Shown: positions 1 through 8,688, counted from the stretch's first letter. The stretch: 64,000 nucleotides of DNA from an uncultured Actinomycetales bacterium (GCA_913063435.1 CAJXYI010000002.1:1-64000); one strand, 5' to 3'. Program-made: numbers and translations. Notes: generated by a model not told the origin, from the sequence alone.

Positions 1-41
1 CCCCCAGACCTCGACTCGCGCACCAGGTCGGTGGTCACTGC

Positions 42-127
42 TGGTGGCAGGTGCAGGATTCGAACCTGCGTAGGCTTGCGCCGACGGATTTACAGTCCGC
101 TCCCATTGGCCGCTCGGGCAACCTGCC
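42..127 (-). tRNA. tRNA-Tyr (GTA)
   Basis: A complete class II tRNA is readable on the minus strand. The 7-bp acceptor stem pairs 121-127 with 46-52, the discriminator A is at 45, and CCA is encoded at 42-44. The anticodon GTA is at 91-93, and the T arm reads GCAGG-TTCGAAT-CCTGC. A long variable arm follows the anticodon stem, as expected for tRNA-Tyr. It is divergent from yajQ. Confidence 0.96.
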
Positions 128-321
128 GCACCCGCTGAGCGGGCCCGCTCATGCTACTAGTGGCCCCGGCCGATGCTTGGAGCCCCCGGGGGACGATGCG
201 TCGCGGACTTCCCCCACCACTCGCGATACAAGGAACGGACCGGTGCTCCGGTCGGTGCTCGGGTTAGATCGATTCGCGGACAGGGTGCGCGGTCGTCGTG
301 ACTACCGGCACAATGTCACCC

Positions 322-813
322 ATGGCCGACAACAGTTTCGACATCGTGTCCGAGGTCGACCGCCAAGAGGTCGACAATGCGTTGCAGCAGGCAGCCAAGG
401 AGCTCGCCCAGCGCTTCGACTTCAAGAACACCGGCGCCGCGATCACCTGGTCGGGCGAGATGGGTGTGGAGATCGAGGCCGAGACCGAGGACCGGGTGCG
501 GGCTGCACTGGAGGTCTTCAAGGATAAGTTGGTCAAGCGCGGGATCAGCCTGAAGGCGCTCGAAGCGGGAGAGCCCCGAGTGTCGGGCAAGGTGCACAAG
601 ATCACCTGCACCCTCAAAGCCGGGATCAGTCAGGAGCAGGCCAAGAAACTCGGCAAACTCATCCGGGACGAAGGACCCAAGAAGATCAAGGTCCAGGTGC
701 AAGGTGACGAACTCCGTGTCTCGAGTTCCAGCCGTGACGATCTACAGGCGGTTATCGCCTTGGTCAAGGAAGCCGACCTCGAGTTCCCCGTGCAGTTCAC
801 GAACTACCGCTAA
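322..813 (+). CDS. yajQ: YajQ family nucleotide-binding protein
   Basis: This is a 163-residue YajQ/UPF0234 protein, a cytoplasmic family reported to bind cyclic di-GMP or nucleotides in other bacteria. The N-terminus [17 protein letters not shown] and the C-terminus ending VQFTNYR are family hallmarks, and the length matches the usual 160-165 residues. The start at 322 was chosen by N-terminal similarity. In-frame starts at 298 and 313 would add residues the family lacks. A CACAAT hexamer 7 nt before 322 could serve as a weak -10 for a leaderless transcript. The stop codon overlaps the stop of the convergent NuoI-like gene by 3 bp. Its role in this organism cannot be told from sequence. Confidence 0.93.
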   Translation: MADNSFDIVSEVDRQEVDNALQQAAKELAQRFDFKNTGAAITWSGEMGVEIEAETEDRVRAALEVFKDKLVKRGISLKALEAGEPRVSGKVHKITCTLKAGISQEQAKKLGKLIRDEGPKKIKVQVQGDELRVSSSSRDDLQAVIALVKEADLEFPVQFTNYR

Positions 814-1238
814 CGGTCGATGCTCAAGGCATCGATTCCCGCAACGAGATCAGACTTCGCACTCGCGCTCGGTTGCAACGCTGGAGACCAGGCGAGAGCG
901 TCGAACGGGCATACCTCGACGCAGATCCCGCAGAACATGCACAGGCCCCAGTCGATGGTGAACGTGTCGAGCACTGCGACGCTACGCGGCCTCCGGCTAC
1001 CAGGTTCGTCGATCTGCTCCGTGTGACTGGACAACTCGATGCACCATACGGGGCATTCGCGAACGCACAGCATGCACGAGGTGCAGGCCGGGGTGTCCAG
1101 AATGATCGTTCCATGGGCCTGCGCCGTTTCATGGGCCTGCGCCGTTTCATGAGCCTGCGCCGTTTCATGAGCCTGTGCCACGACCTGCTCGTCCGGCTGC
1201 AGATGCTGATCGGATTCATCGGGCTCAACGTTGCGCAT
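810..1238 (-). CDS. NuoI-like 2x[4Fe-4S] ferredoxin subunit of a partial second complex I module
   Basis: A 142-residue iron-sulfur protein carrying two full Cx2Cx2Cx3C motifs, [12 protein letters not shown] and [12 protein letters not shown], each followed by an aliphatic stretch as in NuoI. It is distinct from the nuoI at 14941-15516. Residues ~22-46 contain an [12 protein letters not shown] hexapeptide repeat encoded by an 18-bp tandem repeat. That region is probably a flexible N-terminal linker and would not bind iron. The ATG at 1238 is preceded by a strong GGGGAGG ribosome-binding site, and the start lies inside the end of the NuoC-like gene (14-bp overlap), so the three genes form one operon. 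Electron transfer is inferred. The partner could be KorAB ferredoxin or an unknown dehydrogenase. Confidence 0.85.
   Translation of the reverse strand: MRNVEPDESDQHLQPDEQVVAQAHETAQAHETAQAHETAQAHGTIILDTPACTSCMLCVRECPVWCIELSSHTEQIDEPGSRRPRSVAVLDTFTIDWGLCMFCGICVEVCPFDALAWSPALQPSASAKSDLVAGIDALSIDR
1117..1182. repeat. 18-bp in-frame tandem repeat (about 3.7 units)
   Basis: Three nearly identical 18-bp units at 1117-1134, 1135-1152 and 1153-1170, plus a diverged partial unit to ~1182, lie inside the NuoI-like gene. Each encodes AQAHET or AQAHGT on the minus strand. The period is a multiple of three, so copy-number changes by slippage would keep the frame and only alter linker length. Confidence 0.9.
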
Positions 1239-1800
1239 CGGAACCTCCCCGTTCAGACGAGTCGGTCAGCCAAGCCTGCGGCACGCCGGGTGGACGAAGC
1301 ACCCGGCGCGAGCGACGCGATCTCGTCTCGCCGCCACCGGGTTCGTGGACTCCCGGCCACGGGGTGGTCAATCGCGCCACCAACGGTGTCCGTTTGCGCA
1401 GCGGATATTCGAGTTGCGACGCGGGATGCTTCCCGCCGATGTCGCGGCCTGCCAGCAGCAGCGGTCGGTCGTGGGGCTGAGCGGCACCGGTGAATTCAAC
1501 GCCGAACATCTCGTGGATCTCGCGTTCATGCCAGGCAGCTGCGGCGAACAGATCGGTCACCGATTCGATCTCGGGTTCATCCTGCACTCGACGAATCCAC
1601 CGCCGCGCTCGATCACCGGGCCGCAGCAGATGGGCGAGAAACTCCCACGGTCCGAGCTCACCCGAATCGAGGTTCGTGCGATCGACAACCGTCAGCAGAT
1701 CGAGGAACACGAAACCGGCCCCGTGGGCGGCAGTCAACGCATCGCGCCACGACTGCGCCCCGGAGTCGATCTCAGCGTCAGCATCCATCTCGATGAGCAT
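1225..1800 (-). CDS. NuoC-like 30 kDa subunit homologue
   Basis: A 191-residue protein with the complex I 30-kDa signature [18 protein letters not shown] near its middle (compare [19 protein letters not shown] in the canonical nuoC at 22770-23537). It is shorter than the canonical NuoC (255 residues). Its C-terminus is Arg/Ser-rich and does not match the usual conserved ending closely. The ATG at 1800 directly follows the NuoB-like stop (TGAATG) with a GGGAAGG ribosome-binding site. It is presumed to be a structural subunit of a small membrane-peripheral electron transfer complex together with the neighbouring NuoB- and NuoI-like proteins. No NuoD homologue is present nearby. Confidence 0.84.
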   Translation of the reverse strand: MLIEMDADAEIDSGAQSWRDALTAAHGAGFVFLDLLTVVDRTNLDSGELGPWEFLAHLLRPGDRARRWIRRVQDEPEIESVTDLFAAAAWHEREIHEMFGVEFTGAAQPHDRPLLLAGRDIGGKHPASQLEYPLRKRTPLVARLTTPWPGVHEPGGGETRSRRSRRVLRPPGVPQAWLTDSSERGGSDAQR

Positions 1801-2259
1801 TCAACTCGCCTTCCCTGCGGTAACGCTGGATTCGGCGAGTCCCGCGAGCGCTTCGATCAAAGCCTCCGGACGTGGTGGGCACCCGGGCACGTATCGGGTG
1901 ACGGGGATCGCATGGTCGATTCCTGGAGCGACGGCATAGGAATCCCAGTAGGGCCCCCCGGAGATCGTGCAGGCACCGAAGGCGAGCGCCGCACGCGGCT
2001 GAGTCAGGCCCTCCCACACGCGAAGCAGGGCTGGCTCCAGCGCGTGCGTGAGTGTTCCCGACACGATGAGCACATCGACGGTCTGCTGGTCGGCCTCCGG
2101 TCCGACCGCCGCGGACGCGTCCTCCGTGGGCTCGGGCACCAGCAGACCACGCGATACTGCAGCGACGAACTCCACCGCGCAGCAGGCCAAACCCAGGTCG
2201 GCAACGTGGGCGCGCAGGTGCGGCATTCCGGGAACTCGATATCGGCGGATGAGGGCCAT
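1801..2259 (-). CDS. NuoB-like [4Fe-4S] subunit homologue
   Basis: A 152-residue PSST/NuoB-family protein. All four cluster N2 cysteines are present: the adjacent pair in LGLACCAVEF, one in FGACTISGG and one in VPGCPPRPE. The canonical nuoB is at 23534-24088. The ATG at 2259 was chosen because a TATCCT hexamer (2267-2272) lies exactly 7 nt upstream, giving a leaderless start. In-frame starts at 2280, 2286 and 2349 also exist. It is the first gene of a three-gene minus-strand set and is divergent from korA. Function is inferred by homology. NuoB normally works with NuoD at the quinone site, and NuoD is missing here. Confidence 0.85.
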   Translation of the reverse strand: MALIRRYRVPGMPHLRAHVADLGLACCAVEFVAAVSRGLLVPEPTEDASAAVGPEADQQTVDVLIVSGTLTHALEPALLRVWEGLTQPRAALAFGACTISGGPYWDSYAVAPGIDHAIPVTRYVPGCPPRPEALIEALAGLAESSVTAGKAS

Positions 2260-2266
2260 CGTGCCC

Positions 2267-2272
2267 AGGATA
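2267..2272 (-). promoter_or_regulatory. -10 hexamer TATCCT for the NuoB-like operon
   Basis: TATCCT on the minus strand ends 7 nt before the ATG at 2259, which suggests a leaderless mRNA. No recognisable -35 was seen. Confidence 0.5.
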
Positions 2273-2372
2273 GTGCCCATCCGCATCCCCGTGTGTTGCC
2301 GCAGAACGCACAGCGGCCGGGCTGGGCACTTCGTCGAGACCGGTTGCACACTCGCGTCTGACTGTCTCGCGA

Positions 2373-2378
2373 TACCGT
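2373..2378 (+). promoter_or_regulatory. -10 hexamer TACCGT for korA
   Basis: TACCGT ends 6 nt before the GTG at 2385, and there is no ribosome-binding site in between. This suggests a leaderless korAB transcript, divergent from the NuoB-like promoter about 100 bp away. Confidence 0.5.
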
Positions 2379-2384
2379 GGTCGG

Positions 2385-4355
2385 GTGACTTCGCCGGCCC
2401 AATCCCGCGACCACCAGGTATCCGCTGAAACCTCGGCGACCTCTCCCCCTGCGAACCTCGAGCACGACACTCCGCTGGACAAGGACACGGTGACCCTCGG
2501 CCAGGTTGTCATTCGCCTTGCCGGGGATTCCGGGGACGGCATGCAGCTGACCGGCGACCGATTCACCTCCGAGACTGCAGGCCTCGGCAACGACCTGTCC
2601 ACCCTGCCGGACTTCCCCGCCGAGATCCGCGCCCCGGCCGGCACGTTGCCCGGAGTCTCGGCCTTCCAACTGCATTTCGCCGATCACGACATCATGACCC
2701 CGGGCGATCGACCCGACGTGCTCGTCGCGATGAACCCGGCGGCGTTGAAGGCCAATATCGAGGCGCTGCGACCCGGCGGAGACCTGCTGGTGAATACCGA
2801 TGAATTCACCAGTCGCAATCTCGCCAAGGTCGGCTATGACGCCAATCCACTGGAAGACGGTTCGCTCGAGGATTACCGGGTCCACCCCATCCCCCTCACC
2901 TCGATGACGGTCGAGGCCCTGGCCGATTTCGATGTCTCGAAGAAGGAAGCCGAGCGAGCCAAGAACATGTTCGCGCTTGGTTTGCTGTGCTGGCTGTACA
3001 GCAGGCCTACCGAGGGCACCATGGCATTCCTGCGATCGAAATTCGGGGCCAAGCCCGACATCCTCGCGGCGAATATCGCCGCCTTCGAAGCCGGCTGGTC
3101 ATTCGGTGAGACCACCGAGGACTTCTCTGTCCGGTACGAGGTCAAGCCAGCACCAATGGGTGCAGGGGTGTACCGCAACATCTCCGGCAACCTCGCCCTG
3201 TCCTACGGACTGGTTGCCGCCGGTGTGCAGTCGGGACTGCCGGTGTTCCTCGGCAGTTATCCGATCACCCCAGCGTCGGACATCCTGCACGAGTTGAGCA
3301 AGCACAAAACGTTCGGCGTGACGACATTCCAGGCCGAGGATGAGATCGCCGGAATCGGTGCTGCACTCGGAGCCTCCTATGGTGGCGCACTGGGGGTGAC
3401 CACGACCTCAGGACCGGGAATCGCGCTGAAATCCGAAACCATCGGCCTGGCGGTGTCATTGGAACTACCGCTGATCATCATCGACGTGCAGCGCGGTGGA
3501 CCATCGACCGGTTTGCCGACCAAAACCGAACAGGCTGATCTCCTGCAGGCGATGTTCGGCCGCAACGGCGAGGCTCCCGTCCCGATCGTGGCGCCCTGCT
3601 CACCCGGTGACTGCTTCGATGCGGCCGTCGAGGCGGCTCGCATCGCCATCACCTACCGCACCCCGGTGTTCCTACTCTCCGACGGCTATCTCGCCAACGG
3701 ATCCGAGCCCTGGCGCATCCCCGCTGTCGACACCCTGCCGGTGATCGATCCGGGCTTCGCCACCGAACCCAACCACGGGGTCGACACCGAGAACCCGGAG
3801 TTCTGGCCCTATGTGCGCGACCCGGAAACGCTGGCCCGCCCCTGGGCGGTGCCGGGAACTGCAGGCCTGGAACACCGCATCGGTGGATTGGAGAAGGCCG
3901 ACGGCTCCGGAGCGATCTCCTACGATCCCGACAACCACGACCGGATGGTGCGCCTGCGCCAGGCCAAGGTGGATGCCATCGCCCGCAGCATCCCGCCCCT
4001 GCAGGTCGAGGATCCCGACGGCGATGCGCGCGTGCTCGTCATCGGGTGGGGGTCCACCTACGGCCCGATCGGTGCGGCCTGCCGGAAACTGCGCGCAGCC
4101 GGACACTCGGTAGCCCAGGCCCACCTACGCCATCTCAATCCGATGCCGGAGAACACCGAGCAGGTGCTGCGCGATTACGACCGGGTCATCGTTCCGGAGA
4201 TGAACCTCGGCCAACTCGCCCTGCTGTTGCGCGGCAGGTTCCTCGTCGATGCCATCGGCTATAACCGCGTCCGGGGGCTGCCCTTCACCTCCGACGAACT
4301 CGCCGAGACCATCAGCGATGTCATCGCCCACCTCGACACACCGGCCAGGACGTGA
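2385..4355 (+). CDS. korA: 2-oxoacid:ferredoxin oxidoreductase subunit alpha (gamma-alpha fusion), KorA
   Basis: A 656-residue alpha subunit of 2-oxoglutarate (2-oxoacid):ferredoxin oxidoreductase. With KorB it decarboxylates a 2-oxoacid to the acyl-CoA and reduces ferredoxin in the cytoplasm. The N-terminal gamma domain (~35-220) has GDSGDGMQLTG. The pyrimidine-binding domain starts at SYPITPASDILHEL (~290) and continues through FQAEDEIAGIGAALGASYGG and the DVQRGGPSTGLPTKTEQ loop. The fused layout and length match the actinobacterial KorA type. The GTG start is supported by a -10 hexamer 6 nt upstream. korB follows 13 bp downstream. 2-oxoglutarate is the likely substrate by family, but sequence alone does not prove it. 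Confidence 0.94.
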   Translation: MTSPAQSRDHQVSAETSATSPPANLEHDTPLDKDTVTLGQVVIRLAGDSGDGMQLTGDRFTSETAGLGNDLSTLPDFPAEIRAPAGTLPGVSAFQLHFADHDIMTPGDRPDVLVAMNPAALKANIEALRPGGDLLVNTDEFTSRNLAKVGYDANPLEDGSLEDYRVHPIPLTSMTVEALADFDVSKKEAERAKNMFALGLLCWLYSRPTEGTMAFLRSKFGAKPDILAANIAAFEAGWSFGETTEDFSVRYEVKPAPMGAGVYRNISGNLALSYGLVAAGVQSGLPVFLGSYPITPASDILHELSKHKTFGVTTFQAEDEIAGIGAALGASYGGALGVTTTSGPGIALKSETIGLAVSLELPLIIIDVQRGGPSTGLPTKTEQADLLQAMFGRNGEAPVPIVAPCSPGDCFDAAVEAARIAITYRTPVFLLSDGYLANGSEPWRIPAVDTLPVIDPGFATEPNHGVDTENPEFWPYVRDPETLARPWAVPGTAGLEHRIGGLEKADGSGAISYDPDNHDRMVRLRQAKVDAIARSIPPLQVEDPDGDARVLVIGWGSTYGPIGAACRKLRAAGHSVAQAHLRHLNPMPENTEQVLRDYDRVIVPEMNLGQLALLLRGRFLVDAIGYNRVRGLPFTSDELAETISDVIAHLDTPART

Positions 4356-4368
4356 GGGAGACACCACG

Positions 4369-5436
4369 ATGAACCCCGCCATCACACCATCGGCATTTCC
4401 GGCTCTCGATCTAGTGCCCAAGACCGATGAACCGCAGAAGGCCAAGGACTTCAAAAGCGACCAGGAGGTCCGCTGGTGCCCCGGGTGTGGTGACTACGCG
4501 ATTCTCGCGGCAGTACAGGGGTTCCTTCCCGAGCTCGGTCTGCGCCGAGAGAACATCGTGTTCGTCTCCGGAATCGGCTGCTCCTCGCGATTCCCCTACT
4601 ACATGAACACCTACGGCCTGCATTCGATTCACGGACGAGCGCCTGCGATCGCCACGGGCCTGGCCGTATCTCGTCCCGATCTGTCGGTCTGGGTCATCAC
4701 CGGTGACGGCGACGCACTGTCAATCGGTGGTAACCACCTCATCCACGCCTTGCGCCGCAATGTCAACCTGAAGATCCTGCTGTTCAACAACCGCATCTAC
4801 GGCTTGACCAAGGGACAGTACTCACCGACATCGGAGACCGGCAAGATCACCAAATCCACTCCGATGGGTTCCCTCGACTATTCCTTCAACCCGGTGTCCG
4901 TCGCACTCGGTGCTGAGGCGACCTTCGTCGCTCGCACCATCGACTCGGATCGAAAGCACCTGACATCGGTGCTGCGCGCCGCGGCTGCCCACGAGGGGAC
5001 TGCACTGGTCGAGATCTATCAAAATTGCAATATCTTCAACGACCATGCCTGGGAGCCGCTGAAGGATGGCGATACCCGTGACGACATGCTGATCCGGCTC
5101 GAACACGGAGAACCCATCCGATTCGGCACCAACGGTGACCGTGTCGTGGTTCGTGGCGCCGATGGTCACGTAGGTGTGGTGGCGGCATCAGAGGTCGACG
5201 ATTCGCAGATCCTGAGCCATGATGCCCATGCCGACGACCCGGGCTTGGCCTTCGCCCTATCTCGCCTGTCCGATCCGCACACCCTGGCTGACACTCCGAT
5301 CGGAGTGTTCCGAGATGTCTCCCGCCCTTCCTATGACCGCATGGCCCGGGAACAGATGGCGGCCGCTCGAGCCGCCAAGGGCGAAGGGGATCTCGCTGTC
5401 CTGCTGGCTGGCTCGGATACCTGGACCGTCTCCTGA
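4369..5436 (+). CDS. korB: 2-oxoacid:ferredoxin oxidoreductase subunit beta, KorB
   Basis: A 355-residue thiamine-diphosphate and iron-sulfur subunit partnering KorA. WCPGCGDYA (~36), GIGCSSRF (~69) and NCNIFND (~220) supply the four cysteines that hold the [4Fe-4S] cluster in this family. GDGDALSIGGNH (~112) with NNRIYGLTKGQ (~140) is the TPP/Mg motif. The ATG at 4369 follows a GGGAG site and lies 13 bp after the korA stop. A longer frame open from 4249 overlaps korA and has no family similarity there. Together with KorA it supplies low-potential reduced ferredoxin. The adjacent NuoBCI-like genes are a possible electron acceptor, which is inference. Confidence 0.94.
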   Translation: MNPAITPSAFPALDLVPKTDEPQKAKDFKSDQEVRWCPGCGDYAILAAVQGFLPELGLRRENIVFVSGIGCSSRFPYYMNTYGLHSIHGRAPAIATGLAVSRPDLSVWVITGDGDALSIGGNHLIHALRRNVNLKILLFNNRIYGLTKGQYSPTSETGKITKSTPMGSLDYSFNPVSVALGAEATFVARTIDSDRKHLTSVLRAAAAHEGTALVEIYQNCNIFNDHAWEPLKDGDTRDDMLIRLEHGEPIRFGTNGDRVVVRGADGHVGVVAASEVDDSQILSHDAHADDPGLAFALSRLSDPHTLADTPIGVFRDVSRPSYDRMAREQMAAARAAKGEGDLAVLLAGSDTWTVS

Positions 5437-5474
5437 GCGCAGCAACACCCGCGCACACGAACCTATGGCGTGGG

Positions 5475-6368
5475 TTGGGCTTCGCTGGCATCGCCTACGG
5501 GCTCTGGGGCGCGTTTCCGCTGTATTTCGCGCTCTTGGACTCGGTGTCCCCCGTCGAGGTCGTGGCGCATCGAGTGATCTGGTCGCTGGTGTTCCTGCTG
5601 ATCGTCATCGCCTCCCTTCGCGGGTGGGCGTCGGTTAGCTCAGTCCTTCGCTCTACGAGATCGGTTGCGCTCCTCGCTCTCGCAGCGGTCGCGATAACCG
5701 TGAATTGGACGACGTACGTCTATGCCGTCAGCACCGACCAGGTTGTGGAGTCATCACTGGGATACTTCATCAATCCGCTCGTTTCCGTTGCCCTGGGCGT
5801 GGTGGTCCTGCGCGAGAAGCTACGCGGCGCGCAATGGGGTGCGGTCAGCCTCGCGACGCTAGGGGTGATCATCATCGGAATCGGTTCCGGCGCTACCCCG
5901 GTGATCGGCTTGACCCTGGCATTCTCGTTCGGCACGTACGGCTTGGTGAAGAAGATCGCCGGGGTCGATGCGATTCCCAGCCTCACCATCGAAACCGCGA
6001 TGCTGTTCCCCATCGCGGCAGCAGTACTCGCGGTTGCCGAGATCAACGGCTCGGCCGCATTCGTCATCGACGGTCTCGGCATCACGGCGCTGCTCGTTCT
6101 CCTTGGACCGATAACCGCCGTTCCCCTCCTCGCATACGTCGCAGCAGCCAATCGCCTGCCGCTGAGCACTCTGGGGATCACGCAGTATCTGACGCCCACC
6201 GTTCTGTTCATTCTCGGTCTGACCGTCTTCGCCGAATCCGTCACCGTCACGGAATGGTCCGGTTTCATCGTCATCTGGCTAGCCCTGCTCTGGTTCACCA
6301 TCGACCTGTATCGACACTCCCGTCGTCCGACGCGGGCCCAGGAACTCGAGGTGACCGAACCGACCTGA
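5475..6368 (+). CDS. rarD: EamA/RarD-type transporter
   Basis: A 297-residue polytopic membrane protein with about ten hydrophobic segments. The N-terminal block AYGLWGAFPLYF, with VEVVAHRVIWS and LGYFINPLVSVALG, is typical of RarD in the drug/metabolite transporter superfamily. The substrate is unknown for most members. The start is uncertain: the only plausible initiator after the korB stop is a TTG at 5475, and no ATG or GTG precedes the conserved N-terminus in frame. It lies 38 bp downstream of korB on the same strand and may be co-transcribed, but it is not obviously linked in function. Confidence 0.87.
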   Translation: MGFAGIAYGLWGAFPLYFALLDSVSPVEVVAHRVIWSLVFLLIVIASLRGWASVSSVLRSTRSVALLALAAVAITVNWTTYVYAVSTDQVVESSLGYFINPLVSVALGVVVLREKLRGAQWGAVSLATLGVIIIGIGSGATPVIGLTLAFSFGTYGLVKKIAGVDAIPSLTIETAMLFPIAAAVLAVAEINGSAAFVIDGLGITALLVLLGPITAVPLLAYVAAANRLPLSTLGITQYLTPTVLFILGLTVFAESVTVTEWSGFIVIWLALLWFTIDLYRHSRRPTRAQELEVTEPT

Positions 6369-6399
6369 GGTGGGATGGGGGTATCCACAATCACCGTTC

Positions 6400-6405
6400 T
6401 AAAGT
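6400..6405 (+). promoter_or_regulatory. -10 hexamer TAAAGT for the acyl-CoA dehydrogenase gene
   Basis: TAAAGT ends 6 nt before the ATG at 6412, with no ribosome-binding site. This is consistent with a leaderless mRNA. Confidence 0.5.
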
Positions 6406-6411
6406 GCTGCT

Positions 6412-7593
6412 ATGACGTCCGATACGTGGAACACTCCGCAGCGCCAAGATCTGCGCAAACTCGTCACCGACTTCACCACCCGATCCATTACGCCGTACCT
6501 GCCTGACTGGGAGCGGCAGGAGCAACTCCCTCGCGAACTGCACCAGCAGGCTGCGGAACTCGGACTACTCGGACTCGGCTTTCCCGAGTCCTTGGGCGGT
6601 AGCGGTGGGGACTTCCTCGACGTCGTGGTAATGACCGAGGCGATGCTCGAAGCAGGTGCCAGCGGTGGTGTGATCTCGGCGCTGTTCACCCATGGAATCA
6701 GCCTGCCCCACGTGATCGATGAGCATGACCGACGCGAAGCCGCAGGCGATCCCGAAGGAGCTCGCTACCTCGCCGAGACCGTGATCCGACCTGTTCTGGC
6801 CGGGGAGATGATCAGTTCACTCGCAGTGACCGAACCCGATGGCGGTTCCGACGTCGCTCGCCTACGCACCAGCGCCACGCGCGTCGACGATGGATGGCGG
6901 GTCAATGGTGCCAAGACCTTCATCACCTCAGGTGTCCGCGCCGATCGCGTGGTGACCGCTGTACGCACCCCCGAGGCCGGGGACGGAGCAGCCGGCATCA
7001 CCTTGATGCTGCTCGATCCACAATCCCCCGGATACGCGACACCGCGGGCGCTGGAGAAGATGGGCTGGTGGTGTTCAGACACCGCGGAACTGTCCTTTAC
7101 TGATGTCCCGGTCATCGATCGAGATGTGCTCGGACTCGGGGAGGGATTCGGTTCGCTCGCTCGGCACTTCGTCTCCGAACGACTCTCGATCGCAGTCACG
7201 GCCTACGCGACCGCGCAGCGAAGTCTCGATCTCGCAGTCGCCTGGGCCCGTGACCGCGAGACATTCGGCCGCCCGCTCATCACCCGGCAGACGATTCGAC
7301 ATCTTCTGGTTGACATGTATCGACGCACCGACGTGGCTCGCACCTACACCCGCAGTGTCGCGCAGCGATACGCCGCGGGTGAGAACCTCGTCGTCGAGGC
7401 TGCGTTGGCCAAGCAGACCGCGGTGGAGACCGCGGAATTCGTCGTCGATCGAGCAGTGCAGATCCACGGAGGCATGGGATACATGCGCGAGGTCGAAATC
7501 GAACGGCACTACCGGGATGTGCGGGTGCTCGGCATCGGCGGTGGAGCGACCGAGGTGATGACCGATCTCGCAGCCCGCCTCCTCGGTTACTAA
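6412..7593 (+). CDS. Acyl-CoA dehydrogenase family protein
   Basis: A 393-residue flavoprotein of the acyl-CoA dehydrogenase family, which oxidises acyl-CoA to enoyl-CoA and passes electrons to ETF. The N-terminal helical domain, the FAD/substrate signature SLAVTEPDGGSDVA (~136) and the C-terminal helical bundle ending IHGGMGYMREVEIERHYRDV followed by LGIGGGATEVM are all present. Length is normal. The chain length or branched-chain specificity cannot be assigned. It ends just before a perfect 34-bp inverted repeat and is convergent with the polyprenyl synthase gene. Confidence 0.92.
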   Translation: MTSDTWNTPQRQDLRKLVTDFTTRSITPYLPDWERQEQLPRELHQQAAELGLLGLGFPESLGGSGGDFLDVVVMTEAMLEAGASGGVISALFTHGISLPHVIDEHDRREAAGDPEGARYLAETVIRPVLAGEMISSLAVTEPDGGSDVARLRTSATRVDDGWRVNGAKTFITSGVRADRVVTAVRTPEAGDGAAGITLMLLDPQSPGYATPRALEKMGWWCSDTAELSFTDVPVIDRDVLGLGEGFGSLARHFVSERLSIAVTAYATAQRSLDLAVAWARDRETFGRPLITRQTIRHLLVDMYRRTDVARTYTRSVAQRYAAGENLVVEAALAKQTAVETAEFVVDRAVQIHGGMGYMREVEIERHYRDVRVLGIGGGATEVMTDLAARLLGY

Positions 7594-7607
7594 CCCCAAC
7601 TCCGAAC

Positions 7608-7680
7608 GGATGCGTCTGAGTTACCTGAATGGTCGCTAACTCGGGCAGTTAGCGACCATTCAGGTAACTCAGACGCATCC
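7608..7680. repeat. Perfect 34-bp inverted repeat, copy 1 of a dispersed palindromic element
   Basis: Arms at 7608-7641 and 7647-7680 are perfectly complementary, with a 5-nt loop (CGGGC). It lies between two convergent genes, so it could act as a bidirectional terminator. There is no T-tract typical of an intrinsic terminator. A close relative is found at 56762-56828. The inner ~28 bp of each arm is shared, apart from one base pair that changes from A-T to G-C on both arms, so base pairing is kept. Confidence 0.93.
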
Positions 7681-7698
7681 TTGGCTGGGGCGCGGGGG

Positions 7699-8688
7699 TC
7701 AGCCGGTGCGGTCGACGACGTAGTCACACAGCGCTGACAGCGCATCCGTTGCCGGACCCGGTGGCAGATGCGCCAATTCCCCGCGGGCCCGATCCGCCCA
7801 CGCCCTGGCCTCATGACGTGCAGCAGTGATCGCCGGGTGTCCCCTCAGACGATTCAGCACCAGGGCATGTTCGCCATCGTCGTCGATTGGCCCGATCAAT
7901 GCTGCGTTCAACACGTCATCGTCACCATCGCGCAGTGCCATCAGCGCAGCGAGGGTAGGTACCCCCTCGCGCAGGTCGGTTCCCGGCGTCTTGCCGGATT
8001 GATCCGAGTCGCTGGTGATGTCCACGAGATCATCGGCTAGCTGGAAGGCGACGCCGATCTGCTCACCGAACCGGGTGAGGGTGTCCACCACCGGTTCCGA
8101 TGCACCCGAGAGCATCGCCCCGAATCGACATGACGTGGCGATCAGGGAGCCGGTCTTGTCGGCCAGAACCTGCAGATGATGAGTCACCGGGTCATCACCA
8201 TCGACCGGTCCCACGGTTTCGCGAATCTGCCCGGTGCACAGTCGCTCGAAGGTCCGGGCTTGGATTCGGACTGCCTCCGGGCCGAGATCGGCGAGGATGT
8301 CCGAGGCTCGAGCAAAGAGGAAATCGCCGGTCAAGATCGCAACCGTGTTGTCCCAGCGAGCGTTGGCCGACCGGGCACCTCGCCGCAGATCCGCCTCATC
8401 CATGACATCGTCGTGGTAGAGGGTCGCTAGGTGGGTCAGTTCGACGACCACCGCGGAAGGGACGACTCCCACTGCCTCCGGGTCGCCGTATCGTGCTGCC
8501 AGCAGCACCAGGAGCGGCCGGAACCTCTTGCCACCGGCATCGACGAGGTGTCGTGACGCCTCGGTGACGAAGGGATATTCGCTGCGGACTGAATCCCGCA
8601 GGAGCTTCTCGACCTGCTCCATGTCACGACGCAGATCCTCCGCGAGCATGCCATCGATGCCGAGACCGGCCAGGCTCGCGTAGTTCAC
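7699..8688 (-). CDS. Long-chain polyprenyl diphosphate synthase (menaquinone side chain)
   Basis: A 329-residue trans-prenyltransferase that extends farnesyl or geranylgeranyl diphosphate with isopentenyl diphosphate. The first aspartate-rich motif DDVMD (93-97) follows GGKRFRPLL, and the second is QLADDLVDITSD (~216). It lies directly after nuoN (45 bp gap) on the same strand, so it is probably the last gene of the nuo operon. It likely makes the isoprenoid tail that MenA attaches, since men genes lie close by. Product chain length cannot be read reliably. The GTG at 8688 has a GGGATCC-like site upstream. It is similar to GrcC/HepT/IspB family members. Confidence 0.9.
   Translation of the reverse strand: MNYASLAGLGIDGMLAEDLRRDMEQVEKLLRDSVRSEYPFVTEASRHLVDAGGKRFRPLLVLLAARYGDPEAVGVVPSAVVVELTHLATLYHDDVMDEADLRRGARSANARWDNTVAILTGDFLFARASDILADLGPEAVRIQARTFERLCTGQIRETVGPVDGDDPVTHHLQVLADKTGSLIATSCRFGAMLSGASEPVVDTLTRFGEQIGVAFQLADDLVDITSDSDQSGKTPGTDLREGVPTLAALMALRDGDDDVLNAALIGPIDDDGEHALVLNRLRGHPAITAARHEARAWADRARGELAHLPPGPATDALSALCDYVVDRTG

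Noticed and set aside
1231-2361. Plus-strand open frame of 376 codons opposite the NuoBCI-like genes
   Set aside because: It is antisense to three genes with intact cysteine motifs, has Arg-rich composition and resembles no family.
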